This document shows positions 16,233-25,279 of a stretch of 64,000 nt of DNA, one piece after another. The translations under genes were made by a program, and so were the position numbers. The stretch lies in assembly GCA_965279095.1 (NCBI GenBank), contig CBDIHH010000007.1:434001-498000 (forward strand), given 5' to 3'. The stretch is from CBDIHH01 sp965279095 (GTDB lineage Bacteria > Pseudomonadota > Alphaproteobacteria > Caulobacterales > Caulobacteraceae). The number at the start of each line of letters is the position of its first letter. Position 1 is the first letter of the stretch. Under the pieces are notes generated by a model, which saw only the letters and a list, made by a program, of their open reading frames with translations, was not told the origin of the DNA and did not search any database.

Positions 16233-17597
16233 TTGGCCGCGCCCGCCGCCCTCGCCCCCCTGGCCGGCCGCCGTCTGTGGCTGGCGCGCTTCGGCTTCTT
16301 CCTGGGCGCCATGGGCGCGGCGGCGGGGCTGCAGATCGTCGCCGTCCTGCTGCTGCGCTACCTCACCGACAGCCTGGCCGTCTCGGCGGTGCTGGCGGGC
16401 GGGGTGCTGGCCCTGACCAAGGCCTATGACGCGGTCATCGACCCCCTCATCGGCTGGGCCAGCGACAAGACCCGCACCCCCTGGGGCCGCCGGCGGCCCT
16501 ACCTGATGGCCGGAACCGTCCTCCTGCCCCTGTCGGTGGCGCTGATGTTCAACCTGCCGCCGATGGCGAGCGGCGCCACCGTGGCCATCATCGGCCTGCT
16601 GCTGTTGCTGCACGGGACCGGCTATTCGGCCTTCGTGGTGCCCTATGTCGCCAGCGTGGCGGAACTCACCGACGACTATCACGAGCGGTCGGTGCTGATG
16701 TCCTTCCGGGTCTACGGCGGATCGGTGGGGCTGATGATCGCCGCCACCGCCGCCCCGTGGCTGCTGGCCTACTGGGGCTCGGACCGGGCGGCCCACGGCC
16801 ACATGGGGCTGGTTCTGTCCGTCGTGCTGCTGGTCGCCCTGGCCCTGGCGGTGGTGTTCATGCCCGAGCCCGCCCACGACGGCGCCCGCCAGCCGCGGGT
16901 TCCGCTGAAGCGGCGCCTTGCCCTGGCCTGGGCCAACACGCCGTTCCGACTGGTGGTGCTCTCGCACATCGCCTTCCAGATCGGGGTGGGCGGCGTCACC
17001 GTCTCCACCGCCTACTTCTCCCGCCACGTCCTGCACCTGTCGGACGTCTGGCTGGGGTCCTTCTACCTGGCCAAGGTGGCCGGCAACCTGGTGGCCGTGC
17101 CGATCTTCCTGCGGCTGGCCCGGCGCCTGGACAAGAAATGGACCTATATCGCCGCCCTCATCGCCTACGGCCTGCTGAACCTCAGCTGGGTGTTCGCCGG
17201 GCCGGGAGAACCGATCGTGCTGATGTTCGCCCGCCTGTTCGCCATCGGCATCGCCATGGGCGGCGCCCTGCTGCTCAGCTATTCGATCCTCACCGACGTG
17301 ATCCGCTATGACACCCTGCGCACCGGCATGCGCCAGGAGGGGGTGTTCTCAGGCGTCACCAGCTTCATCGACAAGGCCTTCCAGGCCGCCGGGGTGGCCT
17401 TCGTTGGCTATCTGCTGTCGTCCATGGGCTATCTGTCGTCCCTGCACGGGGCCCAGGTGCAGCAGCCGGCCAGCGCAGTGACCGCCATCTACATCGCCTT
17501 CTCCGCCATCCCGGGGACCGCCGCCCTGGTCTGCGTGCTGGCGATGCTCGGCTACCGGCTGAAGGAGTCGGACCTGACCGCGGCGCCTAACCCGTGA
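16233..17597 (+). CDS. GPH-family (MelB-like) major facilitator transporter, paralogue 1
   Basis: About 454 residues with twelve predicted membrane helices. Family landmarks are AYDAVIDPLIGWASDKTRTPWGRRRPYL (the conserved D-x-x-x-D-P and RRRPY loop of the glycoside-pentoside-hexuronide family), 'FVVPY', 'RVYGGSVGLMIA' and 'LLSYSILTDVIRYDTLRTGMRQEG'. I place the start at TTG 16233, 5 bases after the previous stop with GAGGG upstream; no ATG lies before the first helix. It is the last gene of the plus-strand operon and converges with the isochorismatase-like gene, overlapping its end by 11 bases. A close paralogue lies at 23853-25229. It probably imports the operon's substrate with H+ or Na+. 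Confidence 0.88.
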   Translation: MAAPAALAPLAGRRLWLARFGFFLGAMGAAAGLQIVAVLLLRYLTDSLAVSAVLAGGVLALTKAYDAVIDPLIGWASDKTRTPWGRRRPYLMAGTVLLPLSVALMFNLPPMASGATVAIIGLLLLLHGTGYSAFVVPYVASVAELTDDYHERSVLMSFRVYGGSVGLMIAATAAPWLLAYWGSDRAAHGHMGLVLSVVLLVALALAVVFMPEPAHDGARQPRVPLKRRLALAWANTPFRLVVLSHIAFQIGVGGVTVSTAYFSRHVLHLSDVWLGSFYLAKVAGNLVAVPIFLRLARRLDKKWTYIAALIAYGLLNLSWVFAGPGEPIVLMFARLFAIGIAMGGALLLSYSILTDVIRYDTLRTGMRQEGVFSGVTSFIDKAFQAAGVAFVGYLLSSMGYLSSLHGAQVQQPASAVTAIYIAFSAIPGTAALVCVLAMLGYRLKESDLTAAPNP

Positions 17598-18153
17598 TCT
17601 CCGCGAGGATCTGGTCGCGGGTGCGCAGCAAGCCCACCCGGGGGAAGATGTGTTCGGCGGCGAAATCGTGCAGGTCGGCGCGGATGCCGCTGATGCAGTC
17701 CATGGCGAACACCACGCCGTAGTTATGCTCATGGGCGGCGCGGGCGGAGGACTCGATGCCGAAGTTGGTGGTGACGCCCGCCAGCACCAGGGTGTCGATC
17801 CCCCGGCGGCGCAATTGCAGGTCCAGCTCCGTGCCGTGGAAGGCGCCCCACTGACGGCGGGTGATCACCAGGTCGGCCCCGGCTTCCAGGGCCGGCGGCA
17901 GGTCGGCCCAGCCCGGGGCCATGCCCTGGGCGGAGACCGGCATCGGCTGCTCCACGGGACGGCGGACGCTGTCGGCGAAGTCGGCCGCCCACGCCACCCG
18001 CGAGACGATCACAAAGGCGCCCGCGGCGCGCATGGCCCCGGCCAGGGCTATACTCCGTTCAAGGACGATCTGGCCGGAGAGCGGCGCGAACGACCGTCCC
18101 AGGAGCCCGTCCTGCAGGTCCAGAACCAGCAAGGCTGTCCGGTCAGCGCGCAT
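17587..18153 (-). CDS. Isochorismatase-like hydrolase lacking the catalytic Cys
   Basis: A 188-residue protein with the isochorismatase/cysteine hydrolase fold. The conserved Asp is present (D12 in LVLDLQD). The Lys position is replaced by Arg (R99/R100 in VITRRQWGAF). The nucleophile Cys position in the GVTTN-x-C-V motif is Gly (G132 in GVTTNFGIESSAR). Amidase members need the Cys, while true isochorismatases of the PhzD type work without it, so a vinyl-ether or non-amide hydrolysis is more likely than amide cleavage. It is last in the minus-strand operon (hydrolase, cyclase, IclR, this gene), 10 bases after IclR. Confidence 0.87.
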   Translation of the reverse strand: MRADRTALLVLDLQDGLLGRSFAPLSGQIVLERSIALAGAMRAAGAFVIVSRVAWAADFADSVRRPVEQPMPVSAQGMAPGWADLPPALEAGADLVITRRQWGAFHGTELDLQLRRRGIDTLVLAGVTTNFGIESSARAAHEHNYGVVFAMDCISGIRADLHDFAAEHIFPRVGLLRTRDQILAEITG

Positions 18154-18163
18154 GGGCCGCGCC

Positions 18164-18988
18164 TCAGCCGGCCATCTTCAGCGAGGGGGTGCTCATCCGC
18201 CTCAAGGTGCGCGGGCTGAGCTGGCCGTTGCCATGCTCGAGCTTGCGCGACAGGGCCTCGGCCTCGGCCTGCAGCAAGGCCAGGATCTCGGCGGCGCGCG
18301 GCGCCTCGAGACGGGACGAGACCGCCTGAATGCTCAGCGCCGCCACGGCCACCCCGCCCAGGCCCATCACCGGAACCGCCAGGGCGCTCAGCCCCGGGAC
18401 CACCCGTCCGTCCGTCCGGGCAAAGCCCTTGGCCCGGATATCCTGCAGATCCTCGAGCAGGCCCTGGGGCTTGATCGCCGGCAGCCGGTCGGCCACGCCC
18501 GCATTGGCCCGGACCACGGCGTCGATTTCGTCAGAGGACAGAAAGGCGAGGATGGCGAGGGAGCCGGCTCCCGCCCCGAGCGGCCGGCGGTCGCCAATTT
18601 CCAGGGTCAGCGTCTTGATCGGATAGGCGCCGATGGCGCGGGCGATGCAGACAAAATAGTCCCCGTGCCGGACCGACAGATAGACGGTGTCGTCGGTGGC
18701 CGCGACCAGCCGGTCGATGCTGTCCATGGCCATGTCGGCGAGGCCGAAGCGGTTGGCGGCGGTCTCGCCCAGTGCCACGGTCTCAAAGCCGAGGTAATAG
18801 GCGCGGCTGTCGTCGTCCTGGTCCAGCAGCCCGGTCTTGACCAGGGCCGACAGCAGCCGCAGGGCGGTGGACTTCTGCAGACCGGTGGCGGCCACCACGT
18901 CGGCCAGACGCACCCCGCGCCCGCCCTTGGCGCCGACGACCTTGAGGATGTCCGCCGCCCTCTGGACGCTCTGGACCGCTTCGCTCAT
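18164..18988 (-). CDS. IclR-family transcriptional regulator
   Basis: A 274-residue protein. The N-terminal winged helix-turn-helix covers about residues 5-65 (ADVVAATGLQKSTALRLLSALVKTGLL). A linker helix and a C-terminal effector-binding domain follow, with 'GDYFVCIARAIGAYPIKTLTLEIGDRRPLGAGAGSLAILAFL' and 'GLSALAVPVMGLGGVAVAALSIQAVSSRL' as in IclR/PcaU/TtgV-type proteins. It is 10 bases downstream of the cyclase gene, within the operon. Its likely targets are this operon and the neighbouring divergent units; the palindromes at 20771-20785 and 27640-27654 are candidate sites. The effector would be the pathway substrate or an intermediate. Confidence 0.93.
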   Translation of the reverse strand: MSEAVQSVQRAADILKVVGAKGGRGVRLADVVAATGLQKSTALRLLSALVKTGLLDQDDDSRAYYLGFETVALGETAANRFGLADMAMDSIDRLVAATDDTVYLSVRHGDYFVCIARAIGAYPIKTLTLEIGDRRPLGAGAGSLAILAFLSSDEIDAVVRANAGVADRLPAIKPQGLLEDLQDIRAKGFARTDGRVVPGLSALAVPVMGLGGVAVAALSIQAVSSRLEAPRAAEILALLQAEAEALSRKLEHGNGQLSPRTLRRMSTPSLKMAG

Positions 18989-18998
18989 CGAGCCACCT

Positions 18999-19916
18999 TC
19001 AAAGCAAGGCTATGGGATTGACCGGCGAGCCGGTGCCGCCTTCCAGCACCAGGGGCGCGATGGTCAGCATGAAGTCATACCGCGCTTCCGCCGCACAGGC
19101 ATCGGCCAGCGCGCCCAGGGCGCAATTATCCACCAGCGGCACGCCGAACTCGTGCAGGGCGGCATGCGGGACCAGCGGCCAGCCGAGCTCATAGGGCTGG
19201 GCGTCCATCAGGTCCCAGACCAGGACGGCGACGTCATGCTGGCGGATGAAGCGCAGGGCCGAGACGCTGAGACCCGGATGGCCGTCGGTGTTGGGGTTCC
19301 AGTCGGGCCGCTCGCGCTCCAGGGCGTCGCGGCCGCAGTGGATGACCAGGGCGTCGCCGGGCCTCACCTCGACGCCCTGCGCCTGCGCCACCTGGCGCAG
19401 CTCGTCGGCATGGACCGGCTCGTTGAAGGGCACGTGCGGCAGGCCCCGGTGACGGGCCACGTCCAGGAGAACCCCGCGGGTGACGATGCCGTCTTTCCAG
19501 TGGTGCACCGCGCCCCAGCGGGCGGCCTGGGGCGACAGGCTCTGCATGGGGTCGCGCCCGCCCCACATGCCCCGCTCGCCCCAGCCGTGGCACAGGGCGT
19601 CGATGTGGGTCACCTGATAGCCGTGGATGTGCAGGCCGATGAAGTCCCCGGCCCCGCCGCCCTCCTCCGCCGATCGCGTGAACCAGCGCACGAAATGTTG
19701 CACGGGCTGGGGATTGTGCGGCCCGGGCGCGGTGTTCAGCGGGCGCGCCAGGGAGAGGCTGCGGCCGGTGCGCACCGCCGCCGCCGCCTCCAGCCGCTTC
19801 TGCGGGGTGATCAGGTTGACGGCGCCCTGCTGGTCGTCATCGCCCCAGCGGCCCCAGTTGCTGTTGGCGCGCAGCCAGGCGCGGGTGTCGTCCTTCAGCG
19901 TCTGTTCGATGCTCAC
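18999..19916 (-). CDS. Cyclase-family (kynurenine-formamidase-like) metal hydrolase
   Basis: A 305-residue protein. It starts with GTG at 19916, overlapping the upstream hydrolase stop by four bases (GTGA). The family metal motif is present as H-G-Y-Q-V-T-H-I-D-A-L-C-H (compare HxGTHxDxPxH of Pfam cyclase proteins), with Tyr and Val in place of the usual residues after the first His. 'GDALVIHCGRDALERERP' and 'PGLSVSALRFIRQHDVAVLVWDLMDAQP' match the conserved second half. Members hydrolyse N-formylkynurenine, lactones, lactams or imides. Together with the neighbouring hydrolase it suggests ring opening or deacylation, which is inference. Confidence 0.9.
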   Translation of the reverse strand: MSIEQTLKDDTRAWLRANSNWGRWGDDDQQGAVNLITPQKRLEAAAAVRTGRSLSLARPLNTAPGPHNPQPVQHFVRWFTRSAEEGGGAGDFIGLHIHGYQVTHIDALCHGWGERGMWGGRDPMQSLSPQAARWGAVHHWKDGIVTRGVLLDVARHRGLPHVPFNEPVHADELRQVAQAQGVEVRPGDALVIHCGRDALERERPDWNPNTDGHPGLSVSALRFIRQHDVAVLVWDLMDAQPYELGWPLVPHAALHEFGVPLVDNCALGALADACAAEARYDFMLTIAPLVLEGGTGSPVNPIALL

Positions 19917-20713
19917 GCGGTCACGCCTCCGTCGATGCTGCGCCAGAAGGCCGCCAGGGCCGCATTGACCTCGGCGGGGCGCTCCAGATTGGGCAGGTGG
20001 CCGCAGTCCTCGGCGATCAGCACCGCGCACCGGGGCTCTGGCGAGGCCATGGCCCGCAACCGGTCGGGGTCGACGTTGGCGTCGAGGGCGCCGGCGATGA
20101 TCAGCAGGGGAACCGGGAGGGCCGCGGCCCTGTCCAGCACCGGCGGATAGTCGGCGAGCAGGTCGTAGAGGGCGCCCACAGTCTCGTCCGAGGGGGCCAG
20201 GGCCATGGCCTCCACCCGGCGGGCAAGGCCAGGATCGGCGCCGGGCGCCATCATCCTTCCGGCGAAGCCCCGGGCCATGGCCGCCCGGCCTTCGGCGGCG
20301 AGGCGATCCTTCATCGCCTGGACCTCGTCCGGCCGCCGCCGCACCGCCCGCCCGGCGCTGATCAGGCACAGGCTGCGCACGGCGGCGGGGCGCAGACGCG
20401 CGATCTCCACCGCCACCCCCGCGCCCAGGCTGAGGCCGACGAGGTCCCAGGGCGCCGGCAGGGTATCCAGGGCGTCCGCCGCCGATCGCGCCAGGCCCTC
20501 CAGGGTCATGGGACCGGGCTGGGGGGCGGACTCGCCAAAACCGGGCAGGTCCAGGGCGACGCCCCGCCGTCCCGCAAAGGCGCCCAACTGCGGGGCGAAC
20601 ATCGACCGGTCGAGCAGGCCGCCGTGCAGGTAGACGGTGGTGGCGCCCGCGCCCGCGAAGCTGGCCCGCAGAGCGCCGATGGTCGTCTGTGTCTGCATTT
20701 CCCTTTGCGTCAT
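19913..20713 (-). CDS. Alpha/beta hydrolase
   Basis: A 266-residue protein with intact catalytic residues. The oxyanion-side motif is YLHGGLLDR, the nucleophile elbow G-L-S-L-G, the acid lies in AGALDANVDPDRL and the base in EDCGHLPNLERPAEV. The similarity to small enol-lactone hydrolases and haloperoxidase-like esterases is clear, but the substrate is not. It is the first gene of the minus-strand operon, divergent from the monooxygenase at 20882. The first ATG has CGGAACC just upstream; an alternative ATG lies five codons later. The inverted repeat at 20771-20785 lies 58 bases upstream. Confidence 0.9.
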   Translation of the reverse strand: MTQREMQTQTTIGALRASFAGAGATTVYLHGGLLDRSMFAPQLGAFAGRRGVALDLPGFGESAPQPGPMTLEGLARSAADALDTLPAPWDLVGLSLGAGVAVEIARLRPAAVRSLCLISAGRAVRRRPDEVQAMKDRLAAEGRAAMARGFAGRMMAPGADPGLARRVEAMALAPSDETVGALYDLLADYPPVLDRAAALPVPLLIIAGALDANVDPDRLRAMASPEPRCAVLIAEDCGHLPNLERPAEVNAALAAFWRSIDGGVTA

Positions 20714-20770
20714 GGTTCCGATCGTTGAGACTGGGTGGGGTCAGTCTACTCCCTTGCAGCCGCCCGAACA

Positions 20771-20785
20771 GTCCGAATGTCGGAC
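20771..20785. promoter_or_regulatory. 15-bp palindrome GTCCGA-ATG-TCGGAC, candidate operator
   Basis: A perfect 6-3-6 inverted repeat in the divergent region between the hydrolase operon (start 20713) and the monooxygenase gene (start 20882). Its half sites closely resemble GACCGA-CCA-TCGGTC at 27640-27654 (common form GWCCGA-N3-TCGGWC). Its size fits an IclR-family dimer site, and an IclR gene is encoded in the operon. Confidence 0.5.
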
Positions 20786-20881
20786 CCGCATGCCGCAGAA
20801 TGGCACAATTTTCCTTGTCGTCTGGCGGTCAGCCGCGTCATCCTAGAGGCCCCGAAACCCGCTCCGATCCATTCTGCGGCC

Positions 20882-22233
20882 ATGACCATGAACCTCCTCG
20901 CCTTCCTGCAGCAAACAGGCGGGCACCTGGGCGGCTGGCGGCATCCGGACGCCTGGCCCGCGGCCCTCACAGACCCGGCCTATTTCCGCCATCTGGCGCA
21001 GACCGCCGAACGGGGCAAGTTCGACGCCATCTTCTTCGCCGACGCCCAGGGCTTCCGCCGGGTCGAGGGCGAGGAAGCCTTCGGCCGCACCGAGGCCGCC
21101 AAGCTGGATCCCCTCACCCTGCTGTCGGCCCTGGCCATGGTCACCGACAAGGTGGGGCTGATCGCCACCGCCTCCACCAGCTACAACGAGCCCTATTCCC
21201 TGGCCCGCCGCTTCGCCTCCGTCGACCATCTGAGCGGCGGCCGGGCGGGCTGGAACATCGTCACCTCCCACACCGAGAACGAGGCCCACAACTTCGGCCG
21301 CGACAGCCACTATGGGCACGAGGAGCGCTACGCCCGCGCCGACGAGTTCGTGGATGTGGTCTGCGGCCTGTGGGACACCTGGGAGGACGGCGCGGTGATC
21401 GCCGACAAGGCGTCGGGACAGTATGTCGACACCCGCAAGCTGCACGCCCTGAACCACCGCGGCGACCATTTCTCGGTGGCCGGACCGCTGACCACGCCGC
21501 GCGGCCCGCAGGGCCATCCGGTCCTGGTGCAGGCCGGGGCCTCGGACACCGGCCGCCGGTTCGCGGCCAAATACGCCGAGGTGATCTTCACCTCCCACCC
21601 CTCGATCGAGACCGCCGCCCGCTTCTATGGCGAGATGAAGGCCCTGGCCGCCGAGCACGGCCGCGTCCCCGGCCAGCTCAAGATCCTCCCCGCGATCACG
21701 CCGATCATCGGCGAGACCCCAGAGGCCGCGCGCGCCCTGCAGCGTCAGCTCGACGACGCCATCGACCCGGTCCTGGCGGTCAGCTTCCTGCAGGTGATGC
21801 TCGGCAACTGCGACCTGTCGGGCTATCCGCTGGACGGCCCCTTGCCGCCGATCCCGCCGACAAAGGGGTCGCAGTCGGGGCGCGAGCGGGTGATCGAACT
21901 GGCCGCGCGCGAGAAGCTGACCATCGCCGAGGTGGCCAAGCGGATCGCCGCCGGCCGCACCAGCCGCACCAGCGTGGGCACGCCTGAGCAGGTCGCCGAC
22001 GAGCTGGAGGCCTGGTTCACCGGCGGCGCGGCCGACGGCTTCGTCATCTCGCCGGCCTACTTCCCGGGCGGGCTGGAGACCTTCGTCGACCAGGTGGTGC
22101 CGCTGCTGCAGGCGCGCGGCCTGTTCCGGCGCGACTACGAGGGCTCGACCCTGCGCGAGCACCTGGGCCTTGACCGTCCGCCGAACCGGTTCGTGGTCGA
22201 CCCGTCCCTGGGCGGCGTCCCGGAGGTCTGGTG

Positions 22234-22234
<1 letters not shown>
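20882..22234 (+). CDS. NtaA/SnaA/DszA-family flavin monooxygenase
   Basis: A 450-residue large-subunit monooxygenase of the nitrilotriacetate/pristinamycin/dibenzothiophene-sulfone group. Landmarks are GGHLGGWRHPDA near the N-terminus, 'AERGKFDAIFFADAQ', 'SYNEPYSLARRFASVDHLSGGRAGWNIVTSHTENEAHNFG', 'RYARADEFVDVVCGLWDTWE' and 'HPVLVQAGASDTGRRFAAKYAEVIFT'. I chose ATG 20882 because the family consensus begins there; the frame is open further upstream. These enzymes use FMNH2 and hydroxylate or cleave C-N, C-S or ring bonds. It is translationally coupled to the following SDR (TGATG). Confidence 0.92.
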
Positions 22235-23010
<776 letters not shown>

Positions 23011-23013
23011 GCG

Positions 23014-23853
23014 TCAGAACAGGGCGAGGGCGCGGAACTCGATGCTCTCGCGCGGGCGCGCGTCGGCCGGCATGGCCGGGTCGTCGAACGCCGTGTGGGG
23101 GGTGAACCGCGCCGTCACCGCCGGATCGGAATCGAAGCATTTGAACACCAGCGCCTCGTCCCGCTCCATGCGGGGGACGTAGAACCAGCGGTGGGCCGGG
23201 TTGCGGGCCACGCTGAAGGTCTCGCTGAGCTTGTCGGGGTAGATCAGATCGGCCGCCACCAGGTCGCCGGCGCCGAGGGTGCTGGCGTCGAGCACTGCCA
23301 GGGGCGTGTGCTCGAGGGGTCCGAACATCGGCCGCCAGACGTTGTACTGGGCGAACCGCCGTCCGGCGCGGGCGGCGGCCTCGTCGGCATCCAGATGGTC
23401 GTGCAGCAGCTGGGCGCCGGACAGGGCGGAGTAGTCGTTGTGCACATGGCGCACCGGCTCGCGCATATCCTTGATCCCCTGCGCGGCCCGCGGCAGCGAC
23501 CGGGTGGTGTGGCCATAGACCACGATCTTGTCCGCCCCGGTGAGATCGGCGACCAGGGCGGCCACCTCGTCGCGGTATAGGTCGCGCAGCTGGGCCGCGT
23601 CGTAGAAGTCGGTGACCGCCGTCGGGTGGCGCCGCAGGACGAAGCCCTGATCGTCCAAGGTGAGGCTGCCCGCGATCGGCCGGACGTCCCGAATGGTCAC
23701 CTCGACCGCCTCGATGACCTCCCGGCGCGGCGGCACCCCCGGCGGGACAGTGGACACATGGGCGTAGGGCTTCTCATCCGTGGGCACGAGATAGTTCACC
23801 GCCGCGCGCACCGACGGCAGGGCGTCCACCACGGCGGGGTCGAGCCCGGCCAT
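23014..23853 (-). CDS. CmcJ/AsaB-like oxygenase-family protein
   Basis: A 279-residue protein with the sequence pattern of the CmcJ/NvfI/AsaB family, a 2-oxoglutarate-oxygenase-related group. Visible landmarks are 'VEAVEVTIRDVRPIAGS'-like IRDVRP, 'DKIVVYGHTTRS', 'EPVRHVHNDYSALSGAQLL' (H-x-D pattern), 'RRFAQYNVWRPM', and a C-terminal 'FYVPRMERDEALVFKCFDSD', 'ARFTPHTAFDDP', 'RESIEFRALALF'. In the family the H-x-D and the late His bind iron. The start overlaps the transporter stop by one base (TGATG), so it is the last gene of the TonB receptor-transporter-CmcJ unit. The substrate is unknown; a hydroxylation of the imported compound is plausible. Confidence 0.85.
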   Translation of the reverse strand: MAGLDPAVVDALPSVRAAVNYLVPTDEKPYAHVSTVPPGVPPRREVIEAVEVTIRDVRPIAGSLTLDDQGFVLRRHPTAVTDFYDAAQLRDLYRDEVAALVADLTGADKIVVYGHTTRSLPRAAQGIKDMREPVRHVHNDYSALSGAQLLHDHLDADEAAARAGRRFAQYNVWRPMFGPLEHTPLAVLDASTLGAGDLVAADLIYPDKLSETFSVARNPAHRWFYVPRMERDEALVFKCFDSDPAVTARFTPHTAFDDPAMPADARPRESIEFRALALF

Positions 23854-25229
23854 CAGGTCTTGGCCGGCTCGAAGTCGGCCTGCTTCAGATTGTAGCCGAT
23901 CATGGCCAGGATGCAGGCCAGGGCGGCGCAGGCGGGGATGGCCGAGAAGCCGATATAGATGGCGGTGATGGCGGAAGCGGGCTGCTCCGTCTGCACGCTC
24001 TTGGTCGAGGACAGATAGCCCATGGACGACAGCAGGTAACCGACCAGGGCGACGCCGGCCGCCTGGAAGGTCTTGTCGACGAAGCTGACCACCCCGGAGA
24101 AGGCGCCTTCCTGGCGAAGCCCGGTCCGCAGGGTGTCGTAACGGATCACGTCGGTGAGGATCGAATAGCTGAGCAGGACGCAGCCGCCCATGGCCAGGCC
24201 GATGGCGAACATCCGGCCGAACATCAGCACGGTCGGCTCGGTGGGGCCGGCGAACAGCCAGGACAGGTTCAGGACGCCGTAGATGCCGAGGGCGGCGAGG
24301 TAGGCGTGCTTCTTGTCGATGCGCTTGGCCACCCACAGCCACATGGGCACGGAGACCAGGTTGCCGACGGTCTTGGCCAGGTAGAAGGATCCCAGCCACA
24401 CGTCCGAGACCTTGAGCACCTGGCGCGAGAAATAGGCGGTGCAGACCATCACCGCGCCGACGCCGATCTGGAAGCCGACATGGGCCAGGATCACCCGGCG
24501 GAAGGGCTTGTTGTCCCAGGCCACCGTGAAGCGCCGGCGAAAGCCCATCCGCGGCTGGACGAGGCCGTCGTGCGCCGGCTCGGGGATCATCAGCACCGCG
24601 ATCACCAGGGTGACCAGCACGATGGCGGCCAGGATCCAGGCCATCTGGCCGTGGCCCTCCCGCCCGGCCCCCCACAGGGCCAGCAGCCACGGGGCGCCTG
24701 TGGACGCCAGCATCAGGCCGATGGTGCCGCCGTAAACCCGGAACGACATCAGCATCGACCGTTCGTGGTAGTCGTCGGTGATCTCCGAGGCGATGGCGAT
24801 ATAGGGCACGGTGAAGGCCGAATAGCCGACGCCGTTGATCATCAGGAAGAGGCTGATGGCGGCGATGGTCAGGCCGGCCGACATGTCGGGGGTGTTGAAC
24901 AGCATCGCCACCGACAGGGGCAGCAGGGCCGCCCCCGCGATCAGATAGGGCCGTCGCCGCCCCATGGGGGTGCGCGTCTTGTCGCTGGCCCAACCCACCA
25001 AGGGGTCGATCACCGCATCGAACAGCTTGGTCAGGGCCAGCATGCTGCCCGCCACCACCGCCGAGATGGCGAGGCTGTCGGTGAGGTAGCGCAGCATCAG
25101 AACGGTGACGACCTGGAAGCCCACGGCGGGGCCTACGGCGCCCAGCAGGAAGCCGATCCGCGTCATCCACAGGCGGTTGGCCGGCAGGGCGGCGATGGGC
25201 CTGGGAATGACGGCGGCGCCTTCGGTCAT
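23853..25229 (-). CDS. GPH-family (MelB-like) major facilitator transporter, paralogue 2
   Basis: A 458-residue protein with twelve predicted helices, clearly paralogous to the protein of 16233-17597. They share, for example, FDAVIDPLVGWASDKTRTPMGRRRPYL, ITDDYHERS-LMSFRVYGG and LSYSILTDVIRYDTLRTG. It lies 50 bases behind the TonB receptor gene and overlaps the CmcJ-like gene by one base. The likely role is inner-membrane uptake of what the TonB receptor brings into the periplasm. The 50-base gap to the receptor contains a 7-bp hairpin without a U-run. Confidence 0.92.
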   Translation of the reverse strand: MTEGAAVIPRPIAALPANRLWMTRIGFLLGAVGPAVGFQVVTVLMLRYLTDSLAISAVVAGSMLALTKLFDAVIDPLVGWASDKTRTPMGRRRPYLIAGAALLPLSVAMLFNTPDMSAGLTIAAISLFLMINGVGYSAFTVPYIAIASEITDDYHERSMLMSFRVYGGTIGLMLASTGAPWLLALWGAGREGHGQMAWILAAIVLVTLVIAVLMIPEPAHDGLVQPRMGFRRRFTVAWDNKPFRRVILAHVGFQIGVGAVMVCTAYFSRQVLKVSDVWLGSFYLAKTVGNLVSVPMWLWVAKRIDKKHAYLAALGIYGVLNLSWLFAGPTEPTVLMFGRMFAIGLAMGGCVLLSYSILTDVIRYDTLRTGLRQEGAFSGVVSFVDKTFQAAGVALVGYLLSSMGYLSSTKSVQTEQPASAITAIYIGFSAIPACAALACILAMIGYNLKQADFEPAKT

Positions 25230-25254
25230 GCAACAATCCTACGCGGTCGTTGGA

Positions 25255-25271
25255 CCGGCCCCAAGGGCCGG
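25255..25271. other. Short GC hairpin in the receptor-transporter gap
   Basis: CCGGCCC-CAA-GGGCCGG is a perfect 7-bp stem with a 3-base loop between the TonB receptor stop and the transporter start. No T-run follows on the minus strand, so it is not a standard terminator. It could lower downstream expression or protect the receptor message. Confidence 0.35.
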
Positions 25272-25279
25272 CAGGCGAA

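Noticed and set aside
15549..17597. A 682-residue frame for the first GPH transporter
   Set aside because: The first about 228 residues are an out-of-frame reading of the monooxygenase gene. The transporter starts near TTG 16233.
23014..25236. A single 740-residue frame across the transporter and CmcJ-like genes
   Set aside because: Its first two thirds are an out-of-frame reading of the transporter; only the last 279 residues are a real protein, starting at 23853. It is not a fusion protein.
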